From positions 186,001 to 250,000 of the forward strand of contig NZ_WWCJ01000001.1 of assembly GCF_009857475.1 (NCBI RefSeq): a DNA stretch of 64,000 nt, in the 5' to 3' direction. The position numbers and the translations under genes were made by a program. Below the pieces are notes generated by a model, which was given only the letters and a program-made list of their open reading frames with translations, was not told the DNA's origin and did no database searches. Below, piece by piece: positions 16,825 to 25,164 of the stretch. The DNA is from Pseudoduganella guangdongensis. GTDB lineage: Bacteria; Pseudomonadota; Gammaproteobacteria; Burkholderiales; Burkholderiaceae_D. Each line of letters starts with the position of its first letter. Position 1 is the first letter of the stretch.

Positions 16825-18236
16825 AGCGCCAATTGCACCTGTGGCACCGCTGGCTGGGGATTGTGCTTGGCCTGCTGGTGCTGCTGTGGTTCGGTTCGGG
16901 CGTGGTGATGATGTACGTGCCGTATCCCGCGCTCACCGAGGCGGAGCGGCAAGCCTGGCTGGCCCCGATCGATGCCAGCGCGGTGCGGGTCAGCGCCTTG
17001 CAGGCCTGGCAGGCGACCGGCGTGCCGAGGCTGCCCAGCGCCGTGCGGCTGAACACCGTTGCCGGCCGCCCGGCCTTCCACTTCCAGCCTGCGGCCGGCA
17101 AGACGCCGCAAATATCCGTCTGGGCCGACACCGGCAGCGTGCTGCAAGCCAGCGCCGACCTGGCCGCCGCCGCCGCGCCCTCGCCCGCAGCGGTGCGGAG
17201 TATCGAACGCATTGAGCTGGACCAGTGGACCTTTGGCCGCGTCTCCGCCCACCGCCCCCTGCACCGCGTGACGCTGGACGACGACGCGGGCAGCGTGCTG
17301 TACGTCTCCGGCCGTACCGGCGAGTTGGTGCGCGACACCACCCGCAGCGAGCGCGCGTGGAACTGGGCCGGCTCCGTCATCCACTGGCTGTATTTCACCC
17401 CGCTGCGCGACAAGACGGAGCCCTGGCGACTAGCCGTCATGTGGTCCTCCGCAATCACCTTCGTGCTCGCCCTGACCGGCATGGTGCTCGGCATCCAGCG
17501 CCTGCGGCTGCGCCGGCGCTACAAAGGTGGACGCAGCTCGCCATACAAGGGCTGGCAAGCCTGGCACCACTGGCTGGGCCTGGGCGCCGGCACACTCACG
17601 CTCACCTGGCTGTTCAGCGGCTGGCTTTCCGTCACCCCGTTCGGATGGCTTGATTCGCCTGGCATCACGGCCCAGGACCGGCTCGCGTTCTCCGGCGGAC
17701 CATTGACCCAGGCCGATTTGGCGCAGCCGGTGGCGGCAGCCCTGCAAAGCAGCGCGGGCGCGCTGGAACTGGAATGGCGCCGCATCGCCGGCGCCAGCTA
17801 CTTCACCGCGCTCACACGCACCGGCCGCAGCCTGCTCGATGCCGGCAGCGGCATGCCCGCCTTCTTGACCAGCGCCACCCTGCTGCCCGCCGCGCAGGCC
17901 ATGCGGCCCGGCATGCCTGTGCAATCCGCCGTCATGATGGCCAGCGAAGACAGCTACTACTACAGCCACCACGGCGAGCGCGCCTTCCCCGTGCTGCGCG
18001 TGCGCTTCGACACGCCGGACGAAGCCACTTTTTACATCGACCCGCAGCGCGGCCAGTTGGCCAGCTACGTCGACAGCAACAGGAGATGGAACCGCTGGCT
18101 GTTCAATGGCCTGCACCAGCTGGACTTCATCCGTCCACGCCCCGCGTGGGACATTCTGGTGATCGCCCTCTGCGTACTGGGCGCCATGCTGTCCGGTACC
18201 GGCATTTATCTCGGGTGGCGGCGGATCTTCCATTAG
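16812..18236 (+). CDS. PepSY-associated TM protein (putative reductase component)
   Basis: Membrane protein of 474 residues starting at GTG 16812, inside the end of the receptor gene. It has the PepSY-associated TM layout: an N-terminal helix after HLWHRWLGIVLG (about 10-35), a periplasmic PepSY domain with RVTLDDDAGSVLYVSGRTGE (about 150), helices at about 215-235 and 255-275 (WHHWLGLGAGTLTL), a second periplasmic domain and a final helix (about 445-465). His residues facing paired helices are typical of the haem- or flavin-linked reductases found beside siderophore receptors. Reduction of an imported metal complex is a plausible role here. It is probably the last gene of the riboswitch operon. 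Confidence 0.82.
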   Translation: MALLKRQLHLWHRWLGIVLGLLVLLWFGSGVVMMYVPYPALTEAERQAWLAPIDASAVRVSALQAWQATGVPRLPSAVRLNTVAGRPAFHFQPAAGKTPQISVWADTGSVLQASADLAAAAAPSPAAVRSIERIELDQWTFGRVSAHRPLHRVTLDDDAGSVLYVSGRTGELVRDTTRSERAWNWAGSVIHWLYFTPLRDKTEPWRLAVMWSSAITFVLALTGMVLGIQRLRLRRRYKGGRSSPYKGWQAWHHWLGLGAGTLTLTWLFSGWLSVTPFGWLDSPGITAQDRLAFSGGPLTQADLAQPVAAALQSSAGALELEWRRIAGASYFTALTRTGRSLLDAGSGMPAFLTSATLLPAAQAMRPGMPVQSAVMMASEDSYYYSHHGERAFPVLRVRFDTPDEATFYIDPQRGQLASYVDSNRRWNRWLFNGLHQLDFIRPRPAWDILVIALCVLGAMLSGTGIYLGWRRIFH

Positions 18237-18264
18237 AATTGGAGCATCCGCCAAAGGAGACCCA

Positions 18265-19266
18265 ATGAAGACCGCCGTTTTCAGCGCGCGCCGCTACGAT
18301 AAGTTGATGCTGGCGCAAGCCAACCAGGAGGCCGGCCACGAGCTGCTGTTCTTCGAAGAGCGTCTCACGCGGCAAAGCGCCGCGCTGGCGCAAGGCTGCA
18401 CCGCCGTTTGCGTGTTCGTAAACGACACCGTGGACGCCGATGTGCTGGCGCTGCTGGCAGGGCAGGGCACGCGCCTGGTCGCCACCCGTTCCACCGGCTA
18501 CAACCAGATCGACCTGGCCGCCGCGGAAAAGCACGGCATCGCCGTAGTGCGCGTCGCCGACTACTCGCCGTATTCCGTGGCGGAATTCGCCGTCGGCCTG
18601 TTGCTGGCCGTCAACCGCAAGATCGCCCGCGCCAGCATGCGCACGCGCGAAGGCAATTTCGAGCTCGACGGCCTGATGGGCTTCGACCTGCACGGCAAGA
18701 CAGTCGGCATCATCGGCACCGGCAAAATCGGCACCATCTTCGCCCGCATCATGGCCGGCTTCGGCTGCACCGTGCTGGGTAACGACCTGCACCCCAACCC
18801 CGCCTTCGAAGCCCTCGGCGGCCGCTACGTGCCCGTCGCCGAGCTGATCGCCGCCAGCGACGTGGTCTCGCTGCACTGCCCCCTGACTGACGCCACGCGC
18901 CACATCGTCAACGCCGCCTCCCTGGCCCAGGCCAAGCGCGGCAGCATCCTGGTCAACACCAGCCGGGGCGGCCTGGTCGATACCGAAGCCGCCATCGCCG
19001 CACTGAAAACCGGCCAGCTGGGCGGCCTGGCAATTGACGTCTATGAACAAGAGGCAAGCCTGTTCTTCCAGGACCTCTCGTCTTCCATCATCTGCGACGA
19101 CATCATCCAGCGCCTGGTGTCCTTCCCCAACGTGATCGTCACCGGCCACCAGGCCTTCTTCACCTCGGAAGCCATCGGCCAGATCATGCAGACCACCATC
19201 GCCAGCATCACCGCTTTCGAGCGCGGCCAGCCACTGGCCAACCAGGTCTTGTCAAGAGCTGGGTAG
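18265..19266 (+). CDS. ldhA: D-lactate dehydrogenase-like 2-hydroxyacid dehydrogenase
   Basis: NAD-dependent D-2-hydroxyacid dehydrogenase of 333 residues, closest in layout to fermentative D-lactate dehydrogenase LdhA (pyruvate to D-lactate). Seen: STGYNQIDLAAAEK (about 75), the Rossmann motif GKTVGIIGTGKIG (about 144-156), VNTSRGGLVDTEA with the substrate-binding Arg (about 234), a catalytic Glu region and the catalytic His in VTGHQAFFT (about 295). The SD AAAGGAG precedes ATG 18265. It starts 28 bases after the PepSY gene and could share that transcript, but the function seems unrelated. Confidence 0.9.
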   Translation: MKTAVFSARRYDKLMLAQANQEAGHELLFFEERLTRQSAALAQGCTAVCVFVNDTVDADVLALLAGQGTRLVATRSTGYNQIDLAAAEKHGIAVVRVADYSPYSVAEFAVGLLLAVNRKIARASMRTREGNFELDGLMGFDLHGKTVGIIGTGKIGTIFARIMAGFGCTVLGNDLHPNPAFEALGGRYVPVAELIAASDVVSLHCPLTDATRHIVNAASLAQAKRGSILVNTSRGGLVDTEAAIAALKTGQLGGLAIDVYEQEASLFFQDLSSSIICDDIIQRLVSFPNVIVTGHQAFFTSEAIGQIMQTTIASITAFERGQPLANQVLSRAG

Positions 19267-19406
19267 GGATTTGCAACGCGAATAGGATTAGGCAATAAGT
19301 ATCAACGATTCGAACACCATACTGGCTATGGCATCCCTATAGTTCTGTCCATGGCGTAGCGGAATTCGACGACATACTTTTCAACCTTACCTAAGCGAGG
19401 CAAATA

Positions 19407-19652
19407 ATGTTTAAAGTCACTTTGGCGCTCATCGCCGCCTTCCTCAGCGCTCCTTCGTTTTCGCAGGAGCTTTCCACCACCTGCCCATCATCCGGCCAGG
19501 GCAGCGTCGCTGAACTGCACCGCGATTGGCTGATGATTGGCTGGGAACGCGATGCTGGCGATCCTGCATTCAACTTCAAACAGGACTTAGGCAAGTACTA
19601 CGACTTCGCTGCCCGCCCGATCGCAGCCGAATCCTACCGCACAGCCAAGTGA
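19407..19652 (+). CDS. Short secreted protein, possibly truncated NTF2-like
   Basis: Frame of 81 residues with a signal peptide (MFKVTLALIAAFLSAPSFS). It then has VAELHRDWLMIGWERDAGD and FNFKQDLGKYYDFAARP, which resemble the first helix and following turn of NTF2/SnoaL-type domains (normally about 120-150 residues). It stops early at YRTAK, so it may be a truncated remnant or a genuinely short secreted protein. There is no strong SD; the nearest purine stretch is GAGGC about 9 bases upstream. A terminator hairpin follows directly. Confidence 0.45.
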   Translation: MFKVTLALIAAFLSAPSFSQELSTTCPSSGQGSVAELHRDWLMIGWERDAGDPAFNFKQDLGKYYDFAARPIAAESYRTAK

Positions 19653-19668
19653 GCAGCCGGGCCCCAAG

Positions 19669-19704
19669 CGCGCGTCCACTTCGCATGGACGCGTGTTTTC
19701 TTTG
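19669..19704 (+). terminator. Rho-independent terminator
   Basis: Stem CGCGTCCA (19671-19678) / TGGACGCG (19686-19693) with loop CTTCGCA, followed by TGTTTTCTTT. It lies 19 bases after the short secreted gene and ends the + strand transcript before the convergent reductase gene. Confidence 0.75.
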
Positions 19705-19778
19705 ATCAATCACCGGCAATAGCAATATCGCGCTATCGGAAGTACGGCAACGACGGACGAGATCAAGGCACCCCCAGG

Positions 19779-20384
19779 TCATCCTAGTTTGACGAGATTC
19801 ACCGCAGGCAGCGGGCCGCCAGGGAACTGCTGCAGATAGCCGCCGACTTCAAGGCTGCCCAGGTCAATGCTGGCAAAGCCCAGCTGGTTTGTCAACGCAA
19901 CCACGTCCGCCTTCGCATCGGCGTGGTCGCCCGAGACGAAGATCACGCGGCGCCCGCCCGCCTGGGCTGGATCCTGCGCCAGGACTGCGGCGAGCAGGGT
20001 GTTGAAAGCCTTGACCACCCGTGCCCCCGGCGCCCAACCGCTCACGACCTGGCTGGAGTTTTTGCCGCCCAGCTCGGCCAGTTTATAGCCCGGCAGAAGC
20101 ACCGGGTTGGTGGCGTCGATCAGGATGCGGTTATCCCAATGGATGTCCTTGAGCGCATCCTGGGTGCGCGACCAGTTGGTGCTGACGAATACCAGGTCCG
20201 CTTGCGCCGCCTGTTGCACGCTACCGGCGCTGGCTTTGCTGCCCAGGCTATCGACCAGCGGCGCAAGCGTTTCAGGGCCACGGCTGTTGCTCAGGATGAC
20301 ATTGATGCCTGCTTTGACCAGTTGCTTCGCGAATGCCTGGCCGATTGCGCCGGCGCCGATAATGCCTACGGTATTGATCTTCAT
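19779..20384 (-). CDS. NADPH-dependent F420 reductase-type oxidoreductase
   Basis: Rossmann-fold protein of 201 residues of the F420-dependent NADP oxidoreductase-like group (COG2085). The N-terminus MKINTVGIIGAGAIGQAFAK is the dinucleotide-binding loop; SNSRGPETL follows, as in NADP binders that recognise the 2'-phosphate. The middle includes DATNPVLLPGY and the conserved VVKAFNTL (about 125). The C-terminus contains LGSLEVGGYLQQFPGGPLP. It is the last gene of a pirin-DoxX-reductase unit, 27 bases after the DoxX gene. Betaproteobacteria lack F420, so NADPH-dependent reduction of another substrate is likely. Confidence 0.8.
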   Translation of the reverse strand: MKINTVGIIGAGAIGQAFAKQLVKAGINVILSNSRGPETLAPLVDSLGSKASAGSVQQAAQADLVFVSTNWSRTQDALKDIHWDNRILIDATNPVLLPGYKLAELGGKNSSQVVSGWAPGARVVKAFNTLLAAVLAQDPAQAGGRRVIFVSGDHADAKADVVALTNQLGFASIDLGSLEVGGYLQQFPGGPLPAVNLVKLG

Positions 20385-20411
20385 GCTGTGCTCCTTATGG
20401 GTATGGGTTGA

Positions 20412-20828
20412 TTACGCCAGCTTGCCGGCTACGGCAGGACGGGCGCGGTTGTCGAAACTGAAGGCGCCTGCGCCGAAGGCCACTACTTGCAGCAGGCCGC
20501 CTGCCATCGCGATGTTTTTCAGCAGGTGGATCAGCTGGTTCTGGTCGCCGATCGCGTTATGGAACGCCAGGCCGGTGACGATGGAGAACGCTGCCAGTAG
20601 TGCCGCCACCAGCCGGGTCTGGATGCCGATGGCGAGCATCAAGCCGCCGCCCAGCTCCAGGGCAATTGCCGCCGCAAGCGCCAGCGGTGCAACGGGCAGG
20701 CCAACCGCAGCGATATAGCCGATGGTTGCGGCCGGCGCGAGCAGCTTGCCGATGCCGCTGAAGATAAAGATCGTTGCCAGCAGGACGCGGCCAATGGCAG
20801 GAGCAATGTTGGTGTTTGCGGAGTTCAT
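20412..20828 (-). CDS. DoxX family membrane protein
   Basis: Protein of 138 residues with four hydrophobic helices, opening with NIAPAIGRVLLATIFIFSGIGKL, the characteristic DoxX/SURF4 first helix (RxxLaxIFixSGxxKL). AIALELGGGLMLAIGI and AFHNAIGDQNQLIHLLKNIAMAGGLL fit helices two to four. DoxX proteins are linked with thiosulfate/quinone systems and oxidative-stress responses; the exact activity here is unknown. It lies between the pirin gene (27 bases upstream) and the reductase gene, all on the same strand and probably cotranscribed under the divergent LysR. Confidence 0.85.
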   Translation of the reverse strand: MNSANTNIAPAIGRVLLATIFIFSGIGKLLAPAATIGYIAAVGLPVAPLALAAAIALELGGGLMLAIGIQTRLVAALLAAFSIVTGLAFHNAIGDQNQLIHLLKNIAMAGGLLQVVAFGAGAFSFDNRARPAVAGKLA

Positions 20829-20855
20829 GGTGTTTCCTTTCAGGTAGTGGGGGTG

Positions 20856-21680
20856 TTAGATCAGGTTTGCTGCGCGGAGCTGGGCTCCGATACGACGGAT
20901 TTCACGTTCGCCTTGTTCGAGTGCGGCGGCGTTCGTATGCACGGAGTAATAGCCGGTCACCAATTCATACGGATGCTTTGCTGCCGAACCCAGAACGAAC
21001 TCGGTCGGGCCTTGGGCGACGAAATCGATGGTGCCGGCGCCATCCTCGAAGATCGCTACTTCGTTCTGCACCAGGCTATCTGCGGTTTGCAGCGCACCGG
21101 TGGCCACCGCTACCCAGGCCACGTCATGGCCTGTGGGCGTCTGGTAAGTCCAGCGTTCGCCGTCGCTGAGTTTCACGTGCAGGTAGTTGATCGGTGCGCG
21201 GGGGCGGATAGGGCTGCGCACATCGCCGTAGCTGCCGATAATGATGCGGGCGGGACCAACGCTTGGTACTTGTTGCGGCGCCACGTACTGGCTGTTGGCC
21301 GGGCCGTTCTCGTCTTCTGCCGGCAAGGCGAGCCACAGTTGGAAGCCGCTGACGTGCTTGCCCGGCGCCGCGCCGCCTTCGTGCCAGACGCCGCCGCCTG
21401 CGCTCATCCATTCGACGCCGCCGGTAGGCAGTTCGCCCTGGTTGCCGGTAGTTTCGCGATATTCGAGTGCGCCATCCATCACCACGGTGACAGTGGCAAT
21501 CCCGGAGTGGGGGTGCATGCCCATCTTGCTGCCGGCCGTTTCCAGGTGAAACAGGTCCAGGAAAACGAAAGGCTTGATCAGCTGCCCGATATCGCCCGGG
21601 CTGACCAGGCGGACGATGCCGCCGCGGGTATTGCCCTGGCTGCGGTGGGCGATCTGGCGTTGAGGTTCGGTGTGCTTCAT
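20856..21680 (-). CDS. Pirin family protein
   Basis: Protein of 274 residues with two cupin domains. The start at ATG 21680 has GGAG seven bases upstream; an in-frame ATG at 21704 adds eight residues with no better site. Metal ligands of pirin/YhhW are visible: KMGMHPHSGIATVTVVMDG (two His) and, about 40 residues later, AGGGVWHEGGAAP in the position of the third His and Glu. YhhW-type pirins have quercetinase activity in vitro; the physiological role is unclear. First gene of the unit with DoxX and the reductase, divergent from LysR. Confidence 0.88.
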   Translation of the reverse strand: MKHTEPQRQIAHRSQGNTRGGIVRLVSPGDIGQLIKPFVFLDLFHLETAGSKMGMHPHSGIATVTVVMDGALEYRETTGNQGELPTGGVEWMSAGGGVWHEGGAAPGKHVSGFQLWLALPAEDENGPANSQYVAPQQVPSVGPARIIIGSYGDVRSPIRPRAPINYLHVKLSDGERWTYQTPTGHDVAWVAVATGALQTADSLVQNEVAIFEDGAGTIDFVAQGPTEFVLGSAAKHPYELVTGYYSVHTNAAALEQGEREIRRIGAQLRAANLI

Positions 21681-21779
21681 GTTTGCTCCAATGTGTGAGT
21701 GCATGGAGAAATCATATTGTTCAGAAGCCTATCCGAATAGCCTATATAATTAGATGCTATATATCCAAGGAGGCGATGG
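21681..21779. promoter_or_regulatory. Divergent promoter region pirin operon / LysR with palindrome
   Basis: Ninety-nine bases between the two divergent starts. A short dyad CTAT-CCGA-ATAG lies at 21729-21740, a size and position typical of a LysR-type binding site. An AT-rich stretch CCTATATAATTAG (21741-21753) gives a possible -10. SD AAGGAGG (21767-21773) belongs to the LysR gene. Confidence 0.45.
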
Positions 21780-22676
21780 ATGCTCGATGGCATGTCAATG
21801 GACCAGCTGCGCACCTTTATCGCGGCGGCTGATGAGGGCAGTTTTTCCGCTGCCGGCCGCAAATTGCGGCGGGCGCAATCCGTGGTCAGCGCGACGCTGG
21901 CGAACCTTGAACTGCAGGTCGGGTTCCCGCTGTTTGAGCGCACCGGACGTTTTCCGCGCCTGACGGAAGGGGGACACGCCTTGCTGGAACAGGCCAGGCT
22001 TGCCGCAGCAAGCATGGACGCGTTCAAGGCGAAGGCGCGCACACTGTCGGAAGGGCTGGAACCGGAACTGGCGGTGGCGGTGGACGTCATGTTTCCCATC
22101 GAGGAGCTGACTTCCGCGGTGCAGGCATTCCACCAGGCGTTCCCGTCGACGCCATTACGCTTGTACGTCGAAGCGTTGGGGGCGGTATTGCAGCCATTGC
22201 TGGCTGGCGACTGCAGGGTAGCAATCATTGGCTCTCTTCCCGAAATCCCCGCCGGCTGTGCATCCGAATTTCTCGTCAGCGTGGCCGCAGTGGCGGTCGT
22301 GGCGCCTTCGCATGCGCTGGCGGCAGTGCCGGCACCAGTGCTGCGTTCTGTGGCGGGTGAACACGTGCAGCTGGTGTTGTCGGACCGGTCATCGCTGACG
22401 ACGGGGCGCAATTTTGGGGTCATGTCGGCCAAGACCTGGCGGCTGGCCGACATGGGCGCCAAACATGCTTTCCTGCGCGCTGGCTTGGGGTGGGGGTACA
22501 TGCCCTTGCATATGGTCGAAGACGACCTGCGTACCGGAAAACTGGTTCGGCTGGAGCTGGAAATCCAGCCCAATGTCGGGCCGGGGTTCTCCATGCATGC
22601 GGTGCATTTGATGGAGCATCCCCCGGGCCCCGCCGGACGATGGTTTGTCGATCGGCTTAAGAAGCAGGTGCCTTAA
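21780..22676 (+). CDS. LysR family transcriptional regulator
   Basis: Regulator of 298 residues. The N-terminal winged helix-turn-helix is plain: MDQLRTFIAAADEGSFSAAG, then RAQSVVSATLANLELQVGFPLFER. The remainder is the two-lobed effector-binding domain. ATG 21780 has AAGGAGG six bases upstream. It is transcribed divergently from the pirin-DoxX-reductase unit, and in this family that arrangement usually means it controls that unit and itself. The effector is unknown; similar regulators beside pirin/DoxX sets respond to quinones or electrophiles (inference). Confidence 0.9.
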   Translation: MLDGMSMDQLRTFIAAADEGSFSAAGRKLRRAQSVVSATLANLELQVGFPLFERTGRFPRLTEGGHALLEQARLAAASMDAFKAKARTLSEGLEPELAVAVDVMFPIEELTSAVQAFHQAFPSTPLRLYVEALGAVLQPLLAGDCRVAIIGSLPEIPAGCASEFLVSVAAVAVVAPSHALAAVPAPVLRSVAGEHVQLVLSDRSSLTTGRNFGVMSAKTWRLADMGAKHAFLRAGLGWGYMPLHMVEDDLRTGKLVRLELEIQPNVGPGFSMHAVHLMEHPPGPAGRWFVDRLKKQVP

Positions 22677-22685
22677 GCAGGTGTC

Positions 22686-23131
22686 TTAATACGGGCTGGC
22701 AGTCGGGCGCACGATAATCTCGCTGACATCCACATCGGCCGGCTGTTGAATCGCGAATTCGATTGTGCGGGCGATGGCCTCCGGCTTGATCGAGATCTTG
22801 CGGAAGCCGCGCATTTCTTCGCGCCCGACCGGATCGGAAATCGATTCAGCCAGCTCTGATTCGACCACGCCCGGGGAAACCAGGGTGACGCGGATATCGC
22901 CGCAGACTTCCTGGCGCAGGCTTTCGGTGGTCGCCCCCCCACCGCAACGGAGGCGCTGTCCGTGACGTCCAGCCGTTCGATCAGCAGGCGGTCATGCTCA
23001 TTGCCGAGCGCCGCTTCCACCTAACCAGGTTCGCGCCCCGTCGCCACGACGCGGTCGCCGCTGGCGAGCGCAGCTTGTGCGATTGCGCTGCCCAGTCCAC
23101 GACTTGCTCCAGTAATAAGCCAAGTTTTCAT
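22686..23131 (-). pseudogene. Short-chain dehydrogenase remnant (stop codon plus internal deletion)
   Basis: The frame starts well: AAAGGAG, then ATG 23131 and MKTWLITGASRGLGSAIAQA, the SDR cofactor loop. After about 36 codons an in-frame TAG follows REPG. The same frame resumes with VEAALGNEHDRLLIERLDVT and then, at a run of seven G (about 22934-22940), jumps frame to TESLRQEVCGDIRVTLVSPG. It ends at a TAA at 22686. About 85-100 residues are missing, including the NAG and YxxxK catalytic region. Normal length is about 245; here about 148 codons. This is a decayed gene unless the assembly is wrong. Its neighbour TetR may once have controlled it. Confidence 0.85.
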
Positions 23132-23339
23132 AGTTTCGAGCTCCTTTCGAGAGACCATGTTATGGCCGGGCTCGGAATGACGAAACGCGCAAACCTCAGG
23201 AATGATTGCCTATTCCTACAATTTTTAACTGGCTGGGCAGGGGGATGGCGGAGGGCCAAAAATCTGTGACTTGACGCGGTGAAGGGTGGCATCTACCATT
23301 AATGACTCATAAGTAAGTTACCTGATCGCAACTTTAATC
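23132..23339. other. Intergenic region upstream of TetR gene
   Basis: About 210 bases between the SDR remnant and the TetR gene. The last 60 bases are AT-rich and hold a partly symmetric stretch ACTCATAAGT (about 23305-23314) that could be part of an operator. No ORF or clear hairpin was seen. Confidence 0.35.
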
Positions 23340-23990
23340 ATGCAAGCCCCGACTGATACCAAGCCACGCTGGGAGCGGCGCAAGGACGCGCGACCGCAGG
23401 AATTGCTGGCGTCCGCGCTGGAGCTGTTCGTCGATCGCGGATTTGCCGCCACCCGCCTGGAGGACGTGGCGCGCGCCGCCGGCGTCTCCAAGGGCACGCT
23501 TTACCTGTATTTCGAAAACAAGCAGGAACTATTTAAAGCCGTGGTGCGCGAAACCATCGTGCAAACCATCGGCCAGGCCGAAAGCGACGCCGCCGCTGCC
23601 GAAGGCATGTCCAGCTGCGAATTGCTGCGCCAGATGCTGCGCCGCTGGTGGACCCAGGTCGGCGCCACCAAGGCCGCCGGCCTGACCAAGCTGATGATGG
23701 CCGAATCCGGCAATTTCCCCGAGCTGGCCCAGTTCTATAATGAGGAAGTCATCGAGCGCGGCAGCGCGCTGCTGACCGGCATCCTGGAACGCGGCGTGGC
23801 GCGCGGCGAGTTCCGCCCGGTCGATCCGGTCATGATGACCAATGTGCTGATCGCCCCAGTGATGACCCTGATGATGTGGAAACACAGCTTCTTCCCCTGC
23901 GAGACGCACGACACCATCGACGCCGACGCCTTCATGGACACCTTCCTCGGCCTGGTACAGCAAGGCCTGGCCCCGCAAAAAAACCCATAG
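23340..23990 (+). CDS. TetR/AcrR family transcriptional regulator
   Basis: Repressor-type regulator of 216 residues. The N-terminal DNA-binding domain includes LLASALELFVDRGFAATRLE and VARAAGVSKGTLYLYFENKQ, the standard TetR helix-turn-helix with the F-x-N-K-x-x-L/E end. The helical C-terminus (about 80-210) would bind the ligand and has a TetR_C-type layout (LTKLMMAESGNFPELAQFYN). It stands alone on the + strand with a broken SDR gene divergent to it. By position it may act on a distant efflux gene such as the tolC cluster 1.2 kb downstream, but this is only a guess. Confidence 0.9.
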   Translation: MQAPTDTKPRWERRKDARPQELLASALELFVDRGFAATRLEDVARAAGVSKGTLYLYFENKQELFKAVVRETIVQTIGQAESDAAAAEGMSSCELLRQMLRRWWTQVGATKAAGLTKLMMAESGNFPELAQFYNEEVIERGSALLTGILERGVARGEFRPVDPVMMTNVLIAPVMTLMMWKHSFFPCETHDTIDADAFMDTFLGLVQQGLAPQKNP

Positions 23991-24132
23991 ATTGCGGATT
24001 TTGGTCGTTCACCCCCCAAAATCTGCAGACTGTCGCAATTTCCCGCAAGCCGTTGTCTTAATCGTTAATATGCCCACCTGACCAGACAAACGATAAAATG
24101 ACGGATTATTTATCCCTCACCGAGTCAACAAG

Positions 24133-24786
24133 ATGAATATCGAACAAGCCCGTTTCAACATGATCGAACAGCAAATCCGCCCTTGGGATGTGCTGGATAC
24201 GGACATACTCGATCTGTTGCTGGTCGTAAAACGCGAGAATTTCGTGCCAGAAGCCTACAAGAACCTGGCTTTTGTCGACACTTTCATCCCGCTGCCGGGT
24301 GGCGAGCAAATGCTGACCCCGAAGCTGGAAGCGCGCATCGTGCAAGATGCGCAGATCAAAAAACATGAAAACGTGCTGCTGGTCGGCGCCGGCACCGGCT
24401 ATCTGGCCGCCCTGCTGGCCCACCGCGCACGCCACGTGACCGCCGTGGAAATCGCGCCTGAACTGAAGGCGCTGGCGGCAAAGAACCTGGCGGACAATGG
24501 CATTACCAATGTGACCGTGGAACTGGGCAATGGCGCCCAGGGCTGGTCCAACGGCGCGCCGTTCGACGTGATCGTGTTCTCCGGCTCGCTGCCGGTACTG
24601 CCGGAAGCAGTGCTGCAGCAAGTGAAGGTAGGCGGCCGCATCGTGGCCATCATTGGCGAATCGCCAGTGATGTCCGCGCACCGCATCACCCGCACCGGCG
24701 ACCATGGCTACGACACCGTCAAACTGTTTGAAACCGATGTCAAACCGCTGGACCTGGCGGTGAAACCTTCGTCGTTCACTTTCTAA
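24133..24786 (+). CDS. Protein-L-isoaspartate O-methyltransferase-like protein
   Basis: Class I SAM-dependent methyltransferase fold of 217 residues related to Pcm, which repairs isoaspartyl residues. The N-terminus NIEQARFNMIEQQIRPWDVL is characteristic of the Pcm-like proteins found before tolC. Motif I is VLLVGAGTGYLAALLA (about 80); IDxxPE-type acidic residues follow (TAVEIAPELKALA); and the C-terminal VGGRIVAIIG matches the late strands. The start of a tolC-containing group: 10 bases before the rhodanese gene. True isoaspartyl activity is not certain in this subfamily. Confidence 0.85.
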   Translation: MNIEQARFNMIEQQIRPWDVLDTDILDLLLVVKRENFVPEAYKNLAFVDTFIPLPGGEQMLTPKLEARIVQDAQIKKHENVLLVGAGTGYLAALLAHRARHVTAVEIAPELKALAAKNLADNGITNVTVELGNGAQGWSNGAPFDVIVFSGSLPVLPEAVLQQVKVGGRIVAIIGESPVMSAHRITRTGDHGYDTVKLFETDVKPLDLAVKPSSFTF

Positions 24787-24796
24787 GGGAACGGCA

Positions 24797-25120
24797 ATGC
24801 AGCACATTACCGCACCGGAACTGGCTGACTGGCTGAATAACGACAGCCGCGCCAAGCCATTCCTGCTGGACGTGCGCGAGAACTGGGAATACGAGACCTG
24901 CCATATCGCAGGCTCGACCCTGATGCCGATGCAGACCATACCGGCCCGCATCGACGATCTCGACGAGGATGCAGAAATCGTCTGCATCTGCCACCACGGG
25001 GCGCGCAGCCTCAACGTGGCAGCCTTCCTTGAGCATCACGGTTTCAGCAAGGTAAGCAATCTGACAGGCGGGATTCACGCCTGGGCTGTGCAGGTGGACA
25101 GCGCCATGCCGAAGTACTAA
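24797..25120 (+). CDS. Rhodanese-like domain protein
   Basis: Single rhodanese domain of 107 residues. FLLDVRENWEYETCHIAGST is the conserved N-terminal motif. The active-site loop reads CICHHGARSLNVAAFL, with the catalytic Cys at about 66 and the CxxxxRS layout (CHHGARS). Sulfur transfer or a related thiol role is expected. It lies between the Pcm-like gene and tolC on the same strand with gaps of 10 and 44 bases, an arrangement common in Burkholderiales. The operon is likely but the functional link to TolC is unknown. Confidence 0.9.
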   Translation: MQHITAPELADWLNNDSRAKPFLLDVRENWEYETCHIAGSTLMPMQTIPARIDDLDEDAEIVCICHHGARSLNVAAFLEHHGFSKVSNLTGGIHAWAVQVDSAMPKY

Positions 25121-25164
25121 GGCACGAAAACTAACCCTTTTTGACGACTCCAACGGAGATGCAA

